A stretch of DNA of 64,000 bases from Pinguiococcus pyrenoidosus (GCA_019677205.1 JAAMXY010000127.1:1-64000), one strand, 5' to 3'. Shown: positions 52,132 through 63,171, numbered from the stretch's first letter. The notes: generated by a model from the letters alone, not told the origin. Numbers and translations are program-made.

Positions 52132-53522
52132 ATGACGAGTAAGAAAGCTCTGGGGCCGTTGCAAGCGTTGCTGGCGTCTGCTTCGGCGCCTCTCGAGGCG
52201 CTGGAGAAGCATGTTCAGGGCTGTGCCGAGTCGTAAGCGAGCATTCCGAGCGGCCTGGACGACGAATGCCTGGCCTCATCTGGCGTTTTTTGGCTCCAGG
52301 ATGACACAGACGTATGCGGAAGGGCCGGAGGATGGCGTGAGCTACTTGGATGTCAAGCAGCAGCTGCTGGGTACACGTTGGAGCTGCTTCTTCCCCGAAG
52401 GTCTTCGCTAAAACGCTGCCTCGCAGGCCACTACAACCTTGCGTTGCTGCTGTACTGCCGTCTGAAGCTCCGTGTTGACAGTGAAGAGGAGCCGCGGAGT
52501 CTTCTCCACCACCCGCTGCTGAAGCAGATGTTCCACCTGCGCAGCGTGTTGGAGAAGCTGCGGCCCTTGGACAAGAAGCTGCGCTTTCAGATCGATCGGC
52601 TGCTGCGGGTGGACGCCAAGGAGGCGGTCGACGACCCAGAAGGAGAGGCGAACGGCAATCAAGAGGTCCAGCCAGAGCAACTGCACTTCCGCCCGAGACC
52701 GGAGATGCTGACGCCGCATGGAGAGGAGACCGTCCCTGGCGATGATGGAGCCGGTACGCCGCCTCTCAAGCCTTCGGGCGATGTGTATCGCCGGTGCTGG
52801 AAGCTCAATCAGGGCCTGGACGCATCCGCAGGAGAGTCGGGAGCAGGCGAAGGAGGAGAAGGAGGCGAAGGTGGAGAATCGGAGAGCAAAGCGTACCAGG
52901 CACCGAAGCTTGTGCCGCAGACCTACGACGAAGGCTTGACCTCTGCGGAGCGGAAGGCGCAGAAGGCCCTGGAGAAGGCGCGGCGGCGCTTGAATCAGTC
53001 GGAGATGATGCAGTCCCTGCGAGAAGAGCTTGGAGAGGACCCCGAGATGGTAGGTGCCCGTAAGCATGCCTCCAGTCAGGGATGGTCGTCTGTGACCTGA
53101 GCTCTTCCGCTCCTTCCAAGGTGGACGCCAATCTCTTGTCCGGAGGCGGAGTGGCGTCTAGCCAAGCTCTGCGGATGCGCAAAGAGGACCTGGAGCGGCA
53201 GAGGTGGGAGGAAGAGCGCTTCGTGCGGTCGAGCATGTCCAAGAAGAAGAAGTTGCAACGAAAGCGGATGCGACGTGCGGTCACCGCGGCAGACTCGCTT
53301 GCGGATTTCACCGTCAACGCGGACGCGTTGTCCGAGCATTTTGAGGAGGTGGACCGGAAGTCCAAGGCAGCCGCGAGGGGACAGTCTCAGGGAGATCGAA
53401 AGGCCTCCAGGAAGGCTTCGAAAGCGGTGCGCGGAGCCTTCGGCGAGGCGCTGGGAGCGCTCGCACAAGACGGCGCTGCCTACGATCCGAAGGCGTCCAA
53501 CAAGCGACGGAGACGGCGATAG
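52132..53522 (+). CDS. Neuroguidin/LCP5 (Sas10/Utp3 family)
   Basis: Four exons, 52132-52232, 52300-52370, 52427-53049 and 53121-53522; 398 residues. The Sas10/Utp3 domain is spread over the first three: SYLDVKQQLLG, then HYNLALLLYCRLKLRV, LRSVLEKLRPLDKKLRFQID. The basic C terminus (KASNKRRRRR, KKKKLQRKRMRR) is as in LCP5/NGDN. This protein is a component of the small-subunit processome that makes 18S rRNA. The 56-nt second intron is the shortest modelled in the window. The next gene on the same strand, NOC4, also belongs to ribosome assembly. Confidence 0.88.
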
Positions 53523-53697
53523 AGCCGCGGAAATACGAGAATCTGAAAACATCATTTTCAAAAATATTCAGTACCGCCTTCACAAAGCCCCTGGACCTCT
53601 GTTTTTATCAACTATGCAGTTTTGAAATATCAGCTGATCTCCTTTTACGCTGCGGCCGCCGTCCTTCTTTCAGCGATAACCAACGACGCCACGAAGC

Positions 53698-55836
53698 ATG
53701 TCTGCGTCGGCCGTTGTGGCCCGCGTGCGGCAGCTGGCCAAGGATGCGCAGGAGAGCCCAAAGCACGCCAACGGCATCCTGGACCTGCGCAAGTACCTCA
53801 CCAGCCAGGCGTTCGCTGAAGAGCTGGACGGAGCCGCCGCGCAAAAGGTACGCCAGGCGGCCGTCCGAGTTGTTGCGGTGACGGTATTCAAGGCGCCTTG
53901 GAATCCCTGACGTCACGAGGAGAGTTGCGCAGAGCCCTCTGTCAAGGGGCACTTCAACAATGCAAACGCCTCTCCTGAACGTCGCGAAATCCGCTTCTTG
54001 CAGGTCCGCCTCGCTGCCATCGATGCTCTCCTGCGATGCTTCTCGGCGCTGATGCAACGCGGCCAAGTGGCATTTCCTGGCAAGAAGCGCCGCAGGAAGG
54101 GTGTCCATGCCGCGGTGGAGAAGTACCAGGCCTGGCTGGGCGAGCAGCTGGCGGCTACCTGCCAGGAGCTGTTGCAGCTCGTGGCCGAGGGCAGCCTTGC
54201 CATGTCCGCAGCGGCGGCGGAATCGTTCCTTCGGTTGCACGCCGAGCAGAGAGTGGCGGAGCAAAGCGTCAGGAGGACGGCGTTCGCCCAAGGGGTCCGA
54301 AAAGCGCACATCGCGCGACTTCTAGAAGCTCTGCTGCGGCGGGAGGATCAGCCCAAGCTGGCGGGAGGCAAGAGAGCGCCCGCCGAGGTGTTCGTTGCGG
54401 ATTTCGTGAATGCGTACTCCGACGTCAGGCTCGCGTTCTGGCAAGTGGCGCGGACGATAGCAGAGCAGCTTCGGGACGCCGAGGCATCCGAGCTTGTGCA
54501 GCAGGTAGCCTCGGAGCGCCTGAGCGCCAATCTCGCGAAGGGCAGGTTGCATGTGACGCGGAACCTGGTTCGAATGCTGCTGCAAGTCGAGGTGCGCCTC
54601 GACAAGGAGAGTCTGCAGAAGCTTTTGGTTCCGCCGAAGCGCGGCAAGGCCAAACATGCTGGGCGTAGTAGGGCCGGAGCCGATGCCGCCACCACGGAAG
54701 ACGGGGACATCGCGGCGGAGCACGAGATGGACGGCGCAGACGGCGCAGATGGTGCCGATGCCGGGGGCAAAGTGATGACGTTGAGGCGCAGGCGCTTGCT
54801 CCACCGCAAAGCTCTCCAGGATGTGTGGATCCCGCTGCTCTACTTGGATTGCTGCAGGGGCGCACTGCAGCTGAAGGTCTTGGCGTACCTCGCAGACGAG
54901 GTGATTCCGCACATCCGATCCCCCCTCCCTTTCGTGGAGCCCCTGCTTGGCCTCTTCAGCGTCGGCGGCGGCGGGGAAGTCAGTGTTCTGGCGTTGAACA
55001 GCATCTTCGTGCTCATGACGAAGCATGGCATCGACTGTCCGAAGTACTACCACAGCCTCTACCAGCTGCTGAAGCCAGAGGGGGACGGAAGCGGCGTAGC
55101 TGCGCCGGTCTTGTTGCACTCTCCGCACCGCCACGACTTCCTCAGGCTGGTGGAGCGGTCCATTTCGACGAGGGCGGCCCCGGCCTATCTCGTCGCGGCC
55201 TTCTTGAAGCGATTGGCAAACGCGGCTCTGTCGGCGGCGCCCCACACGGCTCTCTTCTCCGCGGCGATTACGTACAACTGCCTGCACCAGCATCCCGGAC
55301 TGACCACGCTGATTCACGGGGAGCACGGGGGACAAGGGGGTAGACAAGGCGAGAATGGCGGGAGGCATGCGAGGAAGAAACGGAAAACGGAGTCGGGAGC
55401 CTGCAACATCCACGAGCCGAACCCGGCGGCCTCCAACGCTGTCGGGGATCAGCTCTGGGAGCTCGCGGCCCTGGAGGCGCACTACCTGCACTCGGTGGGC
55501 AACCTCGCTGGCCTTCTGCAGAAGCCGTTCAAGAAGGAAGACCTGCGACTCAATGTGTCGCGCGAGTACACAAAGACGACCTACCATTCGCTTTTCATGT
55601 ACGAAGTGGCAAGCCATGAGAAGGGAGATCTCGAGCTCCAGGACGGCAGGCTCGTGGGGGAGAGCCTGGAGCGGGTGCAGGGACCGAAGAGGAAATCCGG
55701 CGGACGGCGGTCCAAGGCGGTTGTCGCCAGACGAGAGACACCAATGTCGACGCAGAAGCCCGGTGCGCTGTTTCGTACGGGCAAAGGCGCTGCTTCCAGC
55801 GGCAGCACTTGCGTTGCCGAGTCGTTTGCTTTGTGA
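53698..55836 (+). CDS. NOC4: NOC4-like nucleolar complex protein (CBF/MAK21 family)
   Basis: Two exons, 53698-53847 and 54004-55836 (156-nt intron); 660 residues. The CBF/MAK21 domain in the second half has EVSVLALNSIFVLMTKHGID, PKYYHSLYQLL, DFLRLVERSIS, PAYLVAAFLKRLANAAL and LFSAAITYNCLHQHP, all typical of NOC4. The N-terminal part is alpha-helical and the C-terminal 60 residues are basic. NOC4 forms a complex with NOP14 in 40S subunit maturation in the nucleolus. The protein is about 100-150 residues longer than human or yeast NOC4, with low-complexity Gly/Asp inserts at about 54640-54770 and 55310-55400. Confidence 0.9.
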
Positions 55837-56047
55837 TCGAGAGCCAGCCTGACAAGCGACGCAGTTTATTTTTCTCGTCTGCGTCTTGAAGTCGGCGCCT
55901 AGCGAATGCACGCGATCGCAGGCTTTCGGCGCGGCTGTTTGGGCGGAAGGAGCCTTCGTGACGCATCTACCATGTCAAGGACATCCTGAAGTCTTTGACC
56001 AGTGATCTCGGATCACTGATCCGTATCGTTCTAGCTCGTCGCCATGC

Positions 56048-57478
56048 TCACTTGAAGAACCCTCGCTTCAAGCCTGCAAATAGTCTCCTGTTTCCTGCCT
56101 TCTGCGAAGCGCCACGGCGCGCTGGTCGGGGTGTGCGCCGCGTCCCTGGCGTTGCTGCGGTTCCCCTTGGCGCCCGATTGCGCTGAGCGTCCGGCGCCGT
56201 CGCTGTCGTCGTCGTCGCCGCCGCCGCCGCAGCAGCAGCTGCCTCGGCCGCCTTGGACTCCTCTAGTGTCTGTCTCAGTGATCTCGCGCACTCTGGCGTC
56301 GCCTGCTGCATTGGCGAAGCGACCGACGTGGCTGGCGACGCCCGTTCGCGCTTCTTGGGCGTCTTCGACTGGCGCTGCGGGCATGGCATGGACCGCTTCT
56401 CTGCACGCGTTCCCCGCGCTTTCCCAGCGCTCCTCGACGCCTTGTCGCCATAAATCTTCTTCAACTGCTCGACTTTTGTCTCGTTCTGCATCGCAGCAAA
56501 GTGCTGATGCGCAGCAAGCATCAGCACGTGACTACCTACAAGGTAGGCGCAGGAGGCCAGGATGTCGACGCCGAACGACGGAGGCGGGGGCGGTGGAACA
56601 AACACGGGCAGGTCGCGGATACTAGGAACTATGAAGACGTCGACGGGCCCTGCGCTTATCATCATATCTATGTCCGAGAAGGCCGTCGTGCCCGAGAGGC
56701 ACTGGCACCCGAACTCGGCGCCGAGGTGCACATCGTACTGTGCGCCGTCGGGGATGCCGACTCGCCGCGCCGCCTGAAGATCGGCGATGCGAAGGCGCAC
56801 TGCCCCTTTCGTGTTCATCGGCACGGAGCTGGGGATGGGCGGCGCTCCCGGCGTGTGGATCCGGATGTCCACGTCCCTGCCCAAGTCCGGCTGCCTGGCT
56901 AGTCGCAGCAGGGGCGGCTGCCCTTGGCCCAGGAAGTAGTCCCCGACGCGCAGGTGCTTCCGCATCACCTTGCCCTTGACGATGATGTGAATCTCTCGAG
57001 CCGTGGCACACTTCTTCGGCATGAGGCCCATCTTGGCCAGCGCTCTCTGCAGCTCCTCCAGCGTGGCGCCCGCCCGGAGCTGCGGGCCGGCGGTGATCTG
57101 CCGGGTCTCCGGATGCAGAACGCGGCAAGTCACGAGGCTCCGTGCGGCGGTCTTCACCACCACATGGACAATCCTGTCCTTTCCCAGCTGCTCGCCACCG
57201 AGGATTCCGTCCCTCAGCAGCCGCCCGCCGCGGATGAGATGCAGATCTTCGCGCGACAGCCCCGTGGCCTGGAGCGCCGCCTTCCAGATGTCCTCCAAAC
57301 GACTTTCCGACGCCGCCAGCGTGCCTATGCTCCTACCGCTGGCGCTCCGCAGTCTTATCTGTGAGGCCAGGCGACTGCGAAAATCGCGCAGAAGCGTCAG
57401 GGGGCGAAGAGCATCCGGGGGGAAAACGTGAGACAGAGCCGCAGAACCCGGCGCACCTTCGGCTGGGCGCCCGCGCAT
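56048..57478 (-). CDS. Protein with an N-terminal ubiquitin-like region, function unknown
   Basis: 476 residues, intronless. Residues of about 40-110 follow a ubiquitin-like pattern: IRLRSASGRSIGTL, SRLEDIWKAALQATG, LHLIRGGRLLRDG, RIVHVVVK. A second beta-rich part follows, with ADLQAARRVGIPDGAQYD and a Pro run (PPPPPPSFGVDIL) before a hydrophobic stretch (ILASCAYLVGSHVLMLAAH). The C-terminal 120 residues are Ala/Thr/Arg-rich and likely disordered, encoded by an imperfect GCC/GCT repeat near 56195-56240. No enzyme motif. I do not recognise the family beyond the UBL-like start. Confidence 0.68.
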   Translation of the reverse strand: MRGRPAEGAPGSAALSHVFPPDALRPLTLLRDFRSRLASQIRLRSASGRSIGTLAASESRLEDIWKAALQATGLSREDLHLIRGGRLLRDGILGGEQLGKDRIVHVVVKTAARSLVTCRVLHPETRQITAGPQLRAGATLEELQRALAKMGLMPKKCATAREIHIIVKGKVMRKHLRVGDYFLGQGQPPLLRLARQPDLGRDVDIRIHTPGAPPIPSSVPMNTKGAVRLRIADLQAARRVGIPDGAQYDVHLGAEFGCQCLSGTTAFSDIDMMISAGPVDVFIVPSIRDLPVFVPPPPPPSFGVDILASCAYLVGSHVLMLAAHQHFAAMQNETKVEQLKKIYGDKASRSAGKARGTRAEKRSMPCPQRQSKTPKKRERASPATSVASPMQQATPECARSLRQTLEESKAAEAAAAAAAAATTTTATAPDAQRNRAPRGTAATPGTRRTPRPARRGASQKAGNRRLFAGLKRGFFK

Positions 57479-58191
57479 CGCTATCTAGCGCCCGCAGAGA
57501 CTTTGCCGCGCGGCTGGTGGTCATTCCCAAGGCCTCTGACGCAGATTTTGGCCCTTTCGGAGACGTTGAGATTCTGGACGATCGCGTAACCCGGCGCTCT
57601 CGCCCAGTCAAGCCAACGAAGCGGGCCGGTGGAGCACTTCAAACGCCACCGAAAGGGTGATGTGAACCACCCAAACGCGCAGGTGGGTCTTTGGTGGAAC
57701 TCAGCAAAGGTGGCGGAGGAAAAGTTGGATCACTTGGAAGGCCCAAACGCGCGCGGAGTGCCTTCTAACTTTGGACAAACGCCACAGGCTTCTGGAAGAC
57801 GACACCTCGACTTGTTTTGGGCGGCAACGTCCGGAGCCTCTTGTGGTGCTGTGATTTACCATCACCAAGAAGCAAAGTCTTCGCCAAGGAACCAATCATG
57901 TTGGCCTCGGGATTCGATACACCAACATATTTATACTTAATTTATATAATTTAAATATATCTGCTAACTGAAGACACCTGGACCGAGAACGATCCATCTC
58001 GTCCGATCGATATGGCTCGAAGCCGAGATCCTGTTCTTCTCGATCTTCTCGATCTGAATCGCTTTACAGTACTATCGAAAATCGAAACCCGAAAAGAGAC
58101 TTCATGTTCGCTGGTTGCTGGCCGCCGCAAGGGAGTGAGAACCGCGCGTTGATGCCTCCCACAGCAGCCTTTGCGCCTGGCTTCGCACGTG
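57479..58191. promoter_or_regulatory. Divergent intergenic region with an AT-rich patch
   Basis: A 713-bp space between divergent genes. About 57920-57965 is almost purely A/T (tttatacttaatttatat and similar), standing out from the GC-rich background. No gene recognised. Confidence 0.45.
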
Positions 58192-59255
58192 ATGAGTGAG
58201 CGAGACGACAAGTACCGCCTGGTGCAGCAGAGGCGCACGGAAGTGCCGATCGGGCCAGGGGAGGTGCGCATCACCCAGAGCGGCCGAGTCCGGCACTACA
58301 TTACCTATGCCCTTCGGTGCTTTCGGGAATCCGCCTCGCCCTTTGTGACCTTGCGCGCAATGGGCCGAGCCATTTCCAAGGCCGTGTCCGTCGCAGAGGT
58401 GCTGAAGCGGAGGGTGGCGGGACTGCATCAGGTGCGAAACGAGCGGCTGTCGAAGCAACGCAGATGCTCAAGGGAACTCCGCGTTGCGTCCCGTGCAGAT
58501 CACCGCACTTGCCTCTTCGGAACTCGTGGACATTTATGAGCCACTGGAGGAGGGACTGGACACGGTGGAGCATGTGCGTAGCCCCCTACACCAGCCTCGC
58601 ACCTGCGCAGCGGGCCCTGAGCTTGTATGGCACCTAGGTTCGATACGTCAGCTGCATCATCATCACGCTCACCAAAGAGCCCAGCGACGAGCAGAAGCGG
58701 CATCCCGGCTATCAGGAACCTGTTCCTGCCAGCGAGGTGCGCGAGGAGAAAGACAACTTGGGGAGACGGAACAGCGGGAGCACATACCAAGGCGGATACT
58801 ACGGCAGAGGAGGTCGCGCGGAGCGCGGAGGGCGCGCTTCGTATCCCCCTCGTGGCAGAGGGCGCGGTCGGTCGTACCAGGGATACCGGTCCTATGGAGA
58901 GGTCGGGCAGCACGCACGACCCCCCCTCAGCAGCCCGCAGCCGCCGTACCAAGGCAGCGATGCCAGACGGGGCGGCAGGGGAGACCGCGGGGGTCGGGCG
59001 CCGTACGCCTCTCGCGGGGGTCGGGCGCCGTACGCTTCTCGCGGGAGAGGCCGAGGTCGGTTGTATCACGGCACTCAAGGAAGTCGGCCCTACGAAGGCG
59101 CCGGGCAGTATGGTCGCCCCTACGGCGGCAACCCGCATCATCCGGGTCAGGGTCCGAGACCGTACCCGAGCGCGACGCCAACGAGCGGTGGGAGCGCGCA
59201 CCGCGGAGGACCCCGTGGTCGCGCGCGTTTTCGTGGTAGAGGCGAGCATCACTGA
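58192..59255 (+). CDS. Alba-domain RNA/DNA-binding protein with RGG tail
   Basis: Three exons, 58192-58431, 58499-58573 and 58638-59255; 310 residues. The Alba domain spans all three: GEVRITQSGRVRHYITYAL, LRAMGRAISKAVSVAEVLK, RRVAGLHQ, VDIYEPLEEGLDTVEH and VRYVSCIIITLTK. The last two thirds of exon 3 is an Arg/Gly/Tyr-rich tail ([25 protein letters not shown]) of the RGG type. Alba proteins with such tails in plants and protists bind RNA and act in translation control or RNase P/MRP. The stop is only 30 bp from the convergent FNTA stop. Confidence 0.9.
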
Positions 59256-59285
59256 TGCAATGAAAGCTTCTGCCTGACCGATCGT

Positions 59286-60339
59286 CTAGGGCCGCATCGC
59301 CTCCAATTTACGCTTTCGTCTCGCCCAGTAGTTCTGCCGAATCCGGTCCGTCGCGATCAACGTGTCCACAATTCCCACGAGCTCCACAATCTTGTCCGCC
59401 CGCTCAGCGTTGTTGTCCGGCGGCAGCGCGTGAACCTGCTGCTCCCCAACCTCCAGAAGAAAAGACAGATAGTGGCGGTTCTGCTCGCTTTCCGTTGCCG
59501 CGGCGATCTCCCGCAGCTTCTCCGCGGCCTGCTGGGTCAGCTCCTCCGCGCCGTCCTGTCCCGCCCTCCGCTGCTCCCGGAGCAGCGCTCGCAGATAGGA
59601 CCACGGGCTCTCGTTCGTCACCTGCAGCTGCAGCTTTGCCAAGGTATAGTCCACCTCCGCGGCGGCAGTCTCCGCGGGCAACGGCGACGGCCTCGGCACC
59701 TCGGTCGGTCTTGCCCCCAAGCAGCTTTCCTTCCCGTGGACGACGTACCAGCGATGGTTCCACGCGCTGTTGTTGTAGACATCCTCGTCAATCAGCGCCT
59801 CTGCGTACGGAAGCTGCTCGGCGAAGCTCCCAAAGTGAGCGGCCACCCACTGGAGATGGGACCAGGCGTGGTAGTTCTTGGCGTCGTCTTCGTGCACTAG
59901 CTTGACAAACGCGAGTTCTCGGCTGCCGTCGCCGAGCATCTCCACCACACAGCGCCGGTGGAACCACAGCTGGTAGTTCTTGGGGCTTTCATCCGCGATG
60001 CGCGCAATGAAGAACAACTCCGCACGGAGATCCAGCTTTAGTTCGCGCAAACACGCGCGGCGAACTTGCCAAGCGGTGTAGTTCGCCGCGTTGCCGTCGA
60101 TCACCTCCGCCGTGAGCGCGTACACGCGCTCCGATATCTCACCCACGGCCAGAACCCCCCGGAAGATGTCCATCATGCGCACGAATTCGTCGCCGTAGGC
60201 GATGGGCACCACGGGATCCGGCCCTGAGCCGCCAGGCAGTTAGGCTTCCGGGGCGCTCACGCGCACGTCTCTTGCACCTACCGTCATCCTGCGGCACTGG
60301 CGTCACATCGGAGAAGTCGACGTCCGCGAAGCTGGCCAT
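59286..60339 (-). CDS. FNTA: Protein farnesyl/geranylgeranyltransferase type-1 alpha subunit
   Basis: Two exons, 60339-60282 and 60223-59286 (58-nt intron, GTAGGT donor); 331 residues. The five prenyltransferase alpha repeats are visible by their W-containing helices: NYTAWQVRRACL, NYQLWFHRRCVVE, NYHAWSHLQWVAAH, NNSAWNHRWYVV and ESPWSYLRALL. This subunit is shared by farnesyltransferase and geranylgeranyltransferase I, which add prenyl groups to the Cys of CAAX boxes. It contributes to substrate binding; the beta subunit, not found here, carries the zinc. RCE1, which processes the products, is 39 kb away in the same window. Confidence 0.92.
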
Positions 60340-60691
60340 CGTGTGGCTCAGGAGCGCCCTCCGCGGGGGGCGCGGACTCGTCGCAGCCGTTCTATGGGAT
60401 CAGCTGACACCGCTTCAAAAGTGGGAGCTTTCAGGATTTCAGATTTATTTTAGATTTTGGGATCCTTGGAGCAATCAAAAGAAGATGAAGACAGACTGAA
60501 TTCGACTGGATTCACTGGATTCACTGGATTCACTGGGCTCACTGGATTCACTGGACTCTTTGGATTCCTCTACTCACCACCACCTCTTGTTTTCATTGCT
60601 CGCTGGTGTTCAGCGAAAAAGGCGGACTTTTGGCTTTAGGATAAACAAGCCGAAGAAATCGCTGAGTTTATCAGGAAATCAGCGTTTTATC
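60340..60691. promoter_or_regulatory. Divergent region between FNTA and RRS1
   Basis: A 352-bp space containing a 9-bp tandem repeat. Both promoters must lie here. No other feature seen. Confidence 0.5.
60501..60563. repeat. 9-bp tandem repeat (ttcactgga)
   Basis: Seven consecutive units of ttcactgga or one-base variants (ctcactgga, ttcactggg, ctctttgga). The plus strand translates as a GFT repeat that is not a gene. Confidence 0.93.
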
Positions 60692-62183
60692 ATGAATGGA
60701 GCTGTGAAAGCCGCGGATATCGTTCCTGAGGCCTTTGCAGGTCCAGCCACTGAGGACGATGGCGTCCGCTTCGACCTGCGACGCCTCGCGGTGCGTTCTA
60801 CGATCTCCCTTGCAAGCTTCCGTGCTGAGGAGGCAGATTGCTGAAGAGCTGAAGCGAGATCGCATGGTTAGGCCTTCGATGACAGCGCGGTGGACGAAGA
60901 GCGCTTTCGCATGGACGAGGAAGGCTACCTGATCACGGAGGCGACTCGCCTGACGCAGCTGCTGGTGACGAAGTTGCATCAGCTGCCGACTGAGCCGACA
61001 AGCGATGGTGAGCGACGGGTTTCAGGAGCACCTCAAGCTGCTGTTTCTGGGTGCTAAAGGCCTTGGGGAATCGGTGCAGGCATGCAGATTGTGCTCCCAG
61101 AGCCGGTAGAGGCGCTGCCGAGATACCGACGACCTCCGCAGAAGAAGGCAGAGACGACGTGGGAGAAGTTTGCACGGGAGAAGGGCATTCAGAAGCGGAA
61201 GAAGAGCCGGATGGTGTTCGACGAGGTACGCCCCCTTTGACTTCCTTTCCCTTTTGGTAGACGCTGCTCTGTGCTCCTGCGCCAATGACGGTGTCTCGTG
61301 GGCGTGCAACCAACACTAGGCCACGGGAGAGTACAAGCCGATCTGGGGCTACCAGAGGAAGGAAAGCGGCCCAGAGGCTTGGCCCATCGTCGAGATTAAG
61401 GAGGGTGAGGACGGTCTAGACGACCCGTGGACGCAGGCGAGGCAAGCGAAGCGAGCCCGAGTGGCGAAGAACGCTCTGCAGCAGATGCGAAACCAGGCGA
61501 GGGCAGCTGGCAAGCTCACAAACCTGGCGGACGGTGCTCGAAGCGCGAAAGTGCCCAGGCTTGAAGGCGCGAAAGATGCATCCTCCAAGGGCATCGCAGC
61601 GGGGATCCCCGTCGACCTCTCGAAGACAAAGGTGGGAGCTGGCGCTGGTGACGCGGCGCTGAAGCGAGGCAAGCTCAACACCAAGCTGGCCCTCAAATCT
61701 GCGGCGGTCTCCACCGCGAGCATGGGCGTTTTCGACGAGGTACGGCAACGTCCGCCAAGGCAGACAGGCGCCCATGCATGCTTCCTTTCTCGGACGTCTC
61801 CCGTTCCCGCCCGCCTGCTCGCCGTGCTGACCGTCGCCATCATGCCTGGTGCGTAGGGTGTGACGCGGAAGGACTTGAAAGCGGGAAAGAAAGGCCTCAA
61901 GGCGGTCGCGGAGCGAAGGCGAAACAAGATCAAGGGCAGCGGTGTGGAGAAGAACGCGGTGGAGAGAGAACGGAGCACGGCACTGGAGATTCTGAGGTCG
62001 GTCAAGGTGCGGAAGGAGAAGAAGGATCTCGGGCAGGCGGGCATGCGAGCCAAGAACGCGCAGGACATCGCCATCTACGATGCCGTGGAGGGAGGACCCG
62101 ACGCGCAGAAGCGGAAGAAAGGCCGCGGCGCACAAGGCAAAATCAAGAAGTTGACGAGGAAGCAAACGCGGGGCGGGAAGTAG
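60692..62183 (+). CDS. RRS1: Ribosome biogenesis regulator RRS1
   Basis: Five exons, 60692-60790, 60872-61007, 61080-61225, 61320-61739 and 61857-62183; 375 residues. Family blocks in order: FDLRRL, ATRLTQLLVTKLHQLPTE, LPEPVEALPR, TTWEKFAREKGIQKRKKSR, FDEATGEYKPIWGYQRK, DDPWTQARQAKRARVAKN, VSTASMGVFDE and the basic C-terminal tail. RRS1 acts with RPF2 to bring 5S RNP into pre-60S ribosomes in the nucleolus. Every junction keeps phase, and no single frame covers the protein. The stop is 88 bp from the convergent SYF2 stop. Confidence 0.92.
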
Positions 62184-62271
62184 TCTTGTGCAAAGACGGC
62201 AATTTGGCCCATCAGTGATGGGGAGATCAACTGCCCTTCGGCTCGTGACCCTTGACTTCGCTACAAGAACC

Positions 62272-63171
62272 CTACAACGCGGTGCCTCGCTCCAGATTCT
62301 GCCTGATCTCCACCGTGTATCTATCATACGCCTTCTTGATCCTCTTGTTGAAGCTCTTGTTGTTGTCGTTGATGTAGGTGACGTCCTCGGCGTCCACGTC
62401 TTTCCGCCTCCGAGAGAACTTGCTGTTGATCTCCCTCCGCTTTTGAAGCTCTGCCCTCATGCGCTCGACTGCATGCTCCGACGGCTTGAACCCCTGCCCC
62501 CCATAGCTCATGGGGTCGACATCGCCCTCCTGCGCTGAACTGGCCTTTGGCAAGGCCGCCAAGCGTTTGTCATACGCCCGATACTGCGTGTCCTGGTTGA
62601 ACACTTCCCACCCAAAGGTCGCCTTCCGTGCTTCCTTCTCTTCAGCGGCCGCCTTGCGACGATCCACAAAGTCTTGCTGCTCGAAGAGCTCCGAGTCTTT
62701 CACTTCCAAGCCGCGACTCTCCATCTCCTCGCGCCACTTCTGGCTTCGTTCATGGCGCTCGGCGGCCTTCTCCTTCTTGCCGAGGTTGGGGTCGTTGAGG
62801 CGATTCCACTCGCTCTTGACCTCCTCCTTGTTCGCCTTCCTTCCCTTGTTGATCTTCATGCGGAGATTGAAGAGGCGGCGCTTGCGCTCGGCAATCTCGT
62901 CCACGTAGGGATTCTTTGCCGGCCTGGCCTCCTCGGCCTCCGCCTTGCTCTCCTCGGCAGATGCGCTCTGCTCCGGGACAGCCTCAGGTGCTTCCGCCTC
63001 TTGTGGCCCCGCTGAAGCATCTGGCTCCTTTTCCACCGCTGGCGCGACCTCCACCGCATCTGTGGGCCCCTCGGGCGACTGCTCGGGCGCTGCTTTGGCA
63101 TCCGCCTCGGGCTCTTCGGCCGCGGAATCCGGAGCTTTGCGCTTCAGGCGCCGGCTGGAGCGGGTGCGCAT
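62272..63171 (-). CDS. SYF2: Pre-mRNA splicing factor SYF2
   Basis: 299 residues, intronless. A low-complexity Ala/Glu/Pro N-terminal half precedes the SYF2 domain: ERKRRLFNLRMKINKGRKAN, EVKSEWNRLNDPN, FGWEVFNQDTQYRAYDKRL and the hallmark end INDNNKSFNKRIKKAYDRY with EIRQNLERGTAL. SYF2 belongs to the Prp19/NTC-associated part of the active spliceosome. The N-terminal extension of about 90 residues is longer than in animals. Confidence 0.93.
   Translation of the reverse strand: MRTRSSRRLKRKAPDSAAEEPEADAKAAPEQSPEGPTDAVEVAPAVEKEPDASAGPQEAEAPEAVPEQSASAEESKAEAEEARPAKNPYVDEIAERKRRLFNLRMKINKGRKANKEEVKSEWNRLNDPNLGKKEKAAERHERSQKWREEMESRGLEVKDSELFEQQDFVDRRKAAAEEKEARKATFGWEVFNQDTQYRAYDKRLAALPKASSAQEGDVDPMSYGGQGFKPSEHAVERMRAELQKRREINSKFSRRRKDVDAEDVTYINDNNKSFNKRIKKAYDRYTVEIRQNLERGTAL

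Noticed and set aside
54322-55911. 529-codon minus-strand frame opposite NOC4
   Set aside because: Product without recognisable domain; the plus strand encodes a well-matched CBF/MAK21 protein.
60457-60639. Short frame with GFTGFTG repeat resembling a structural peptide
   Set aside because: Translation of a 9-bp tandem repeat in the FNTA-RRS1 spacer; no coding evidence.
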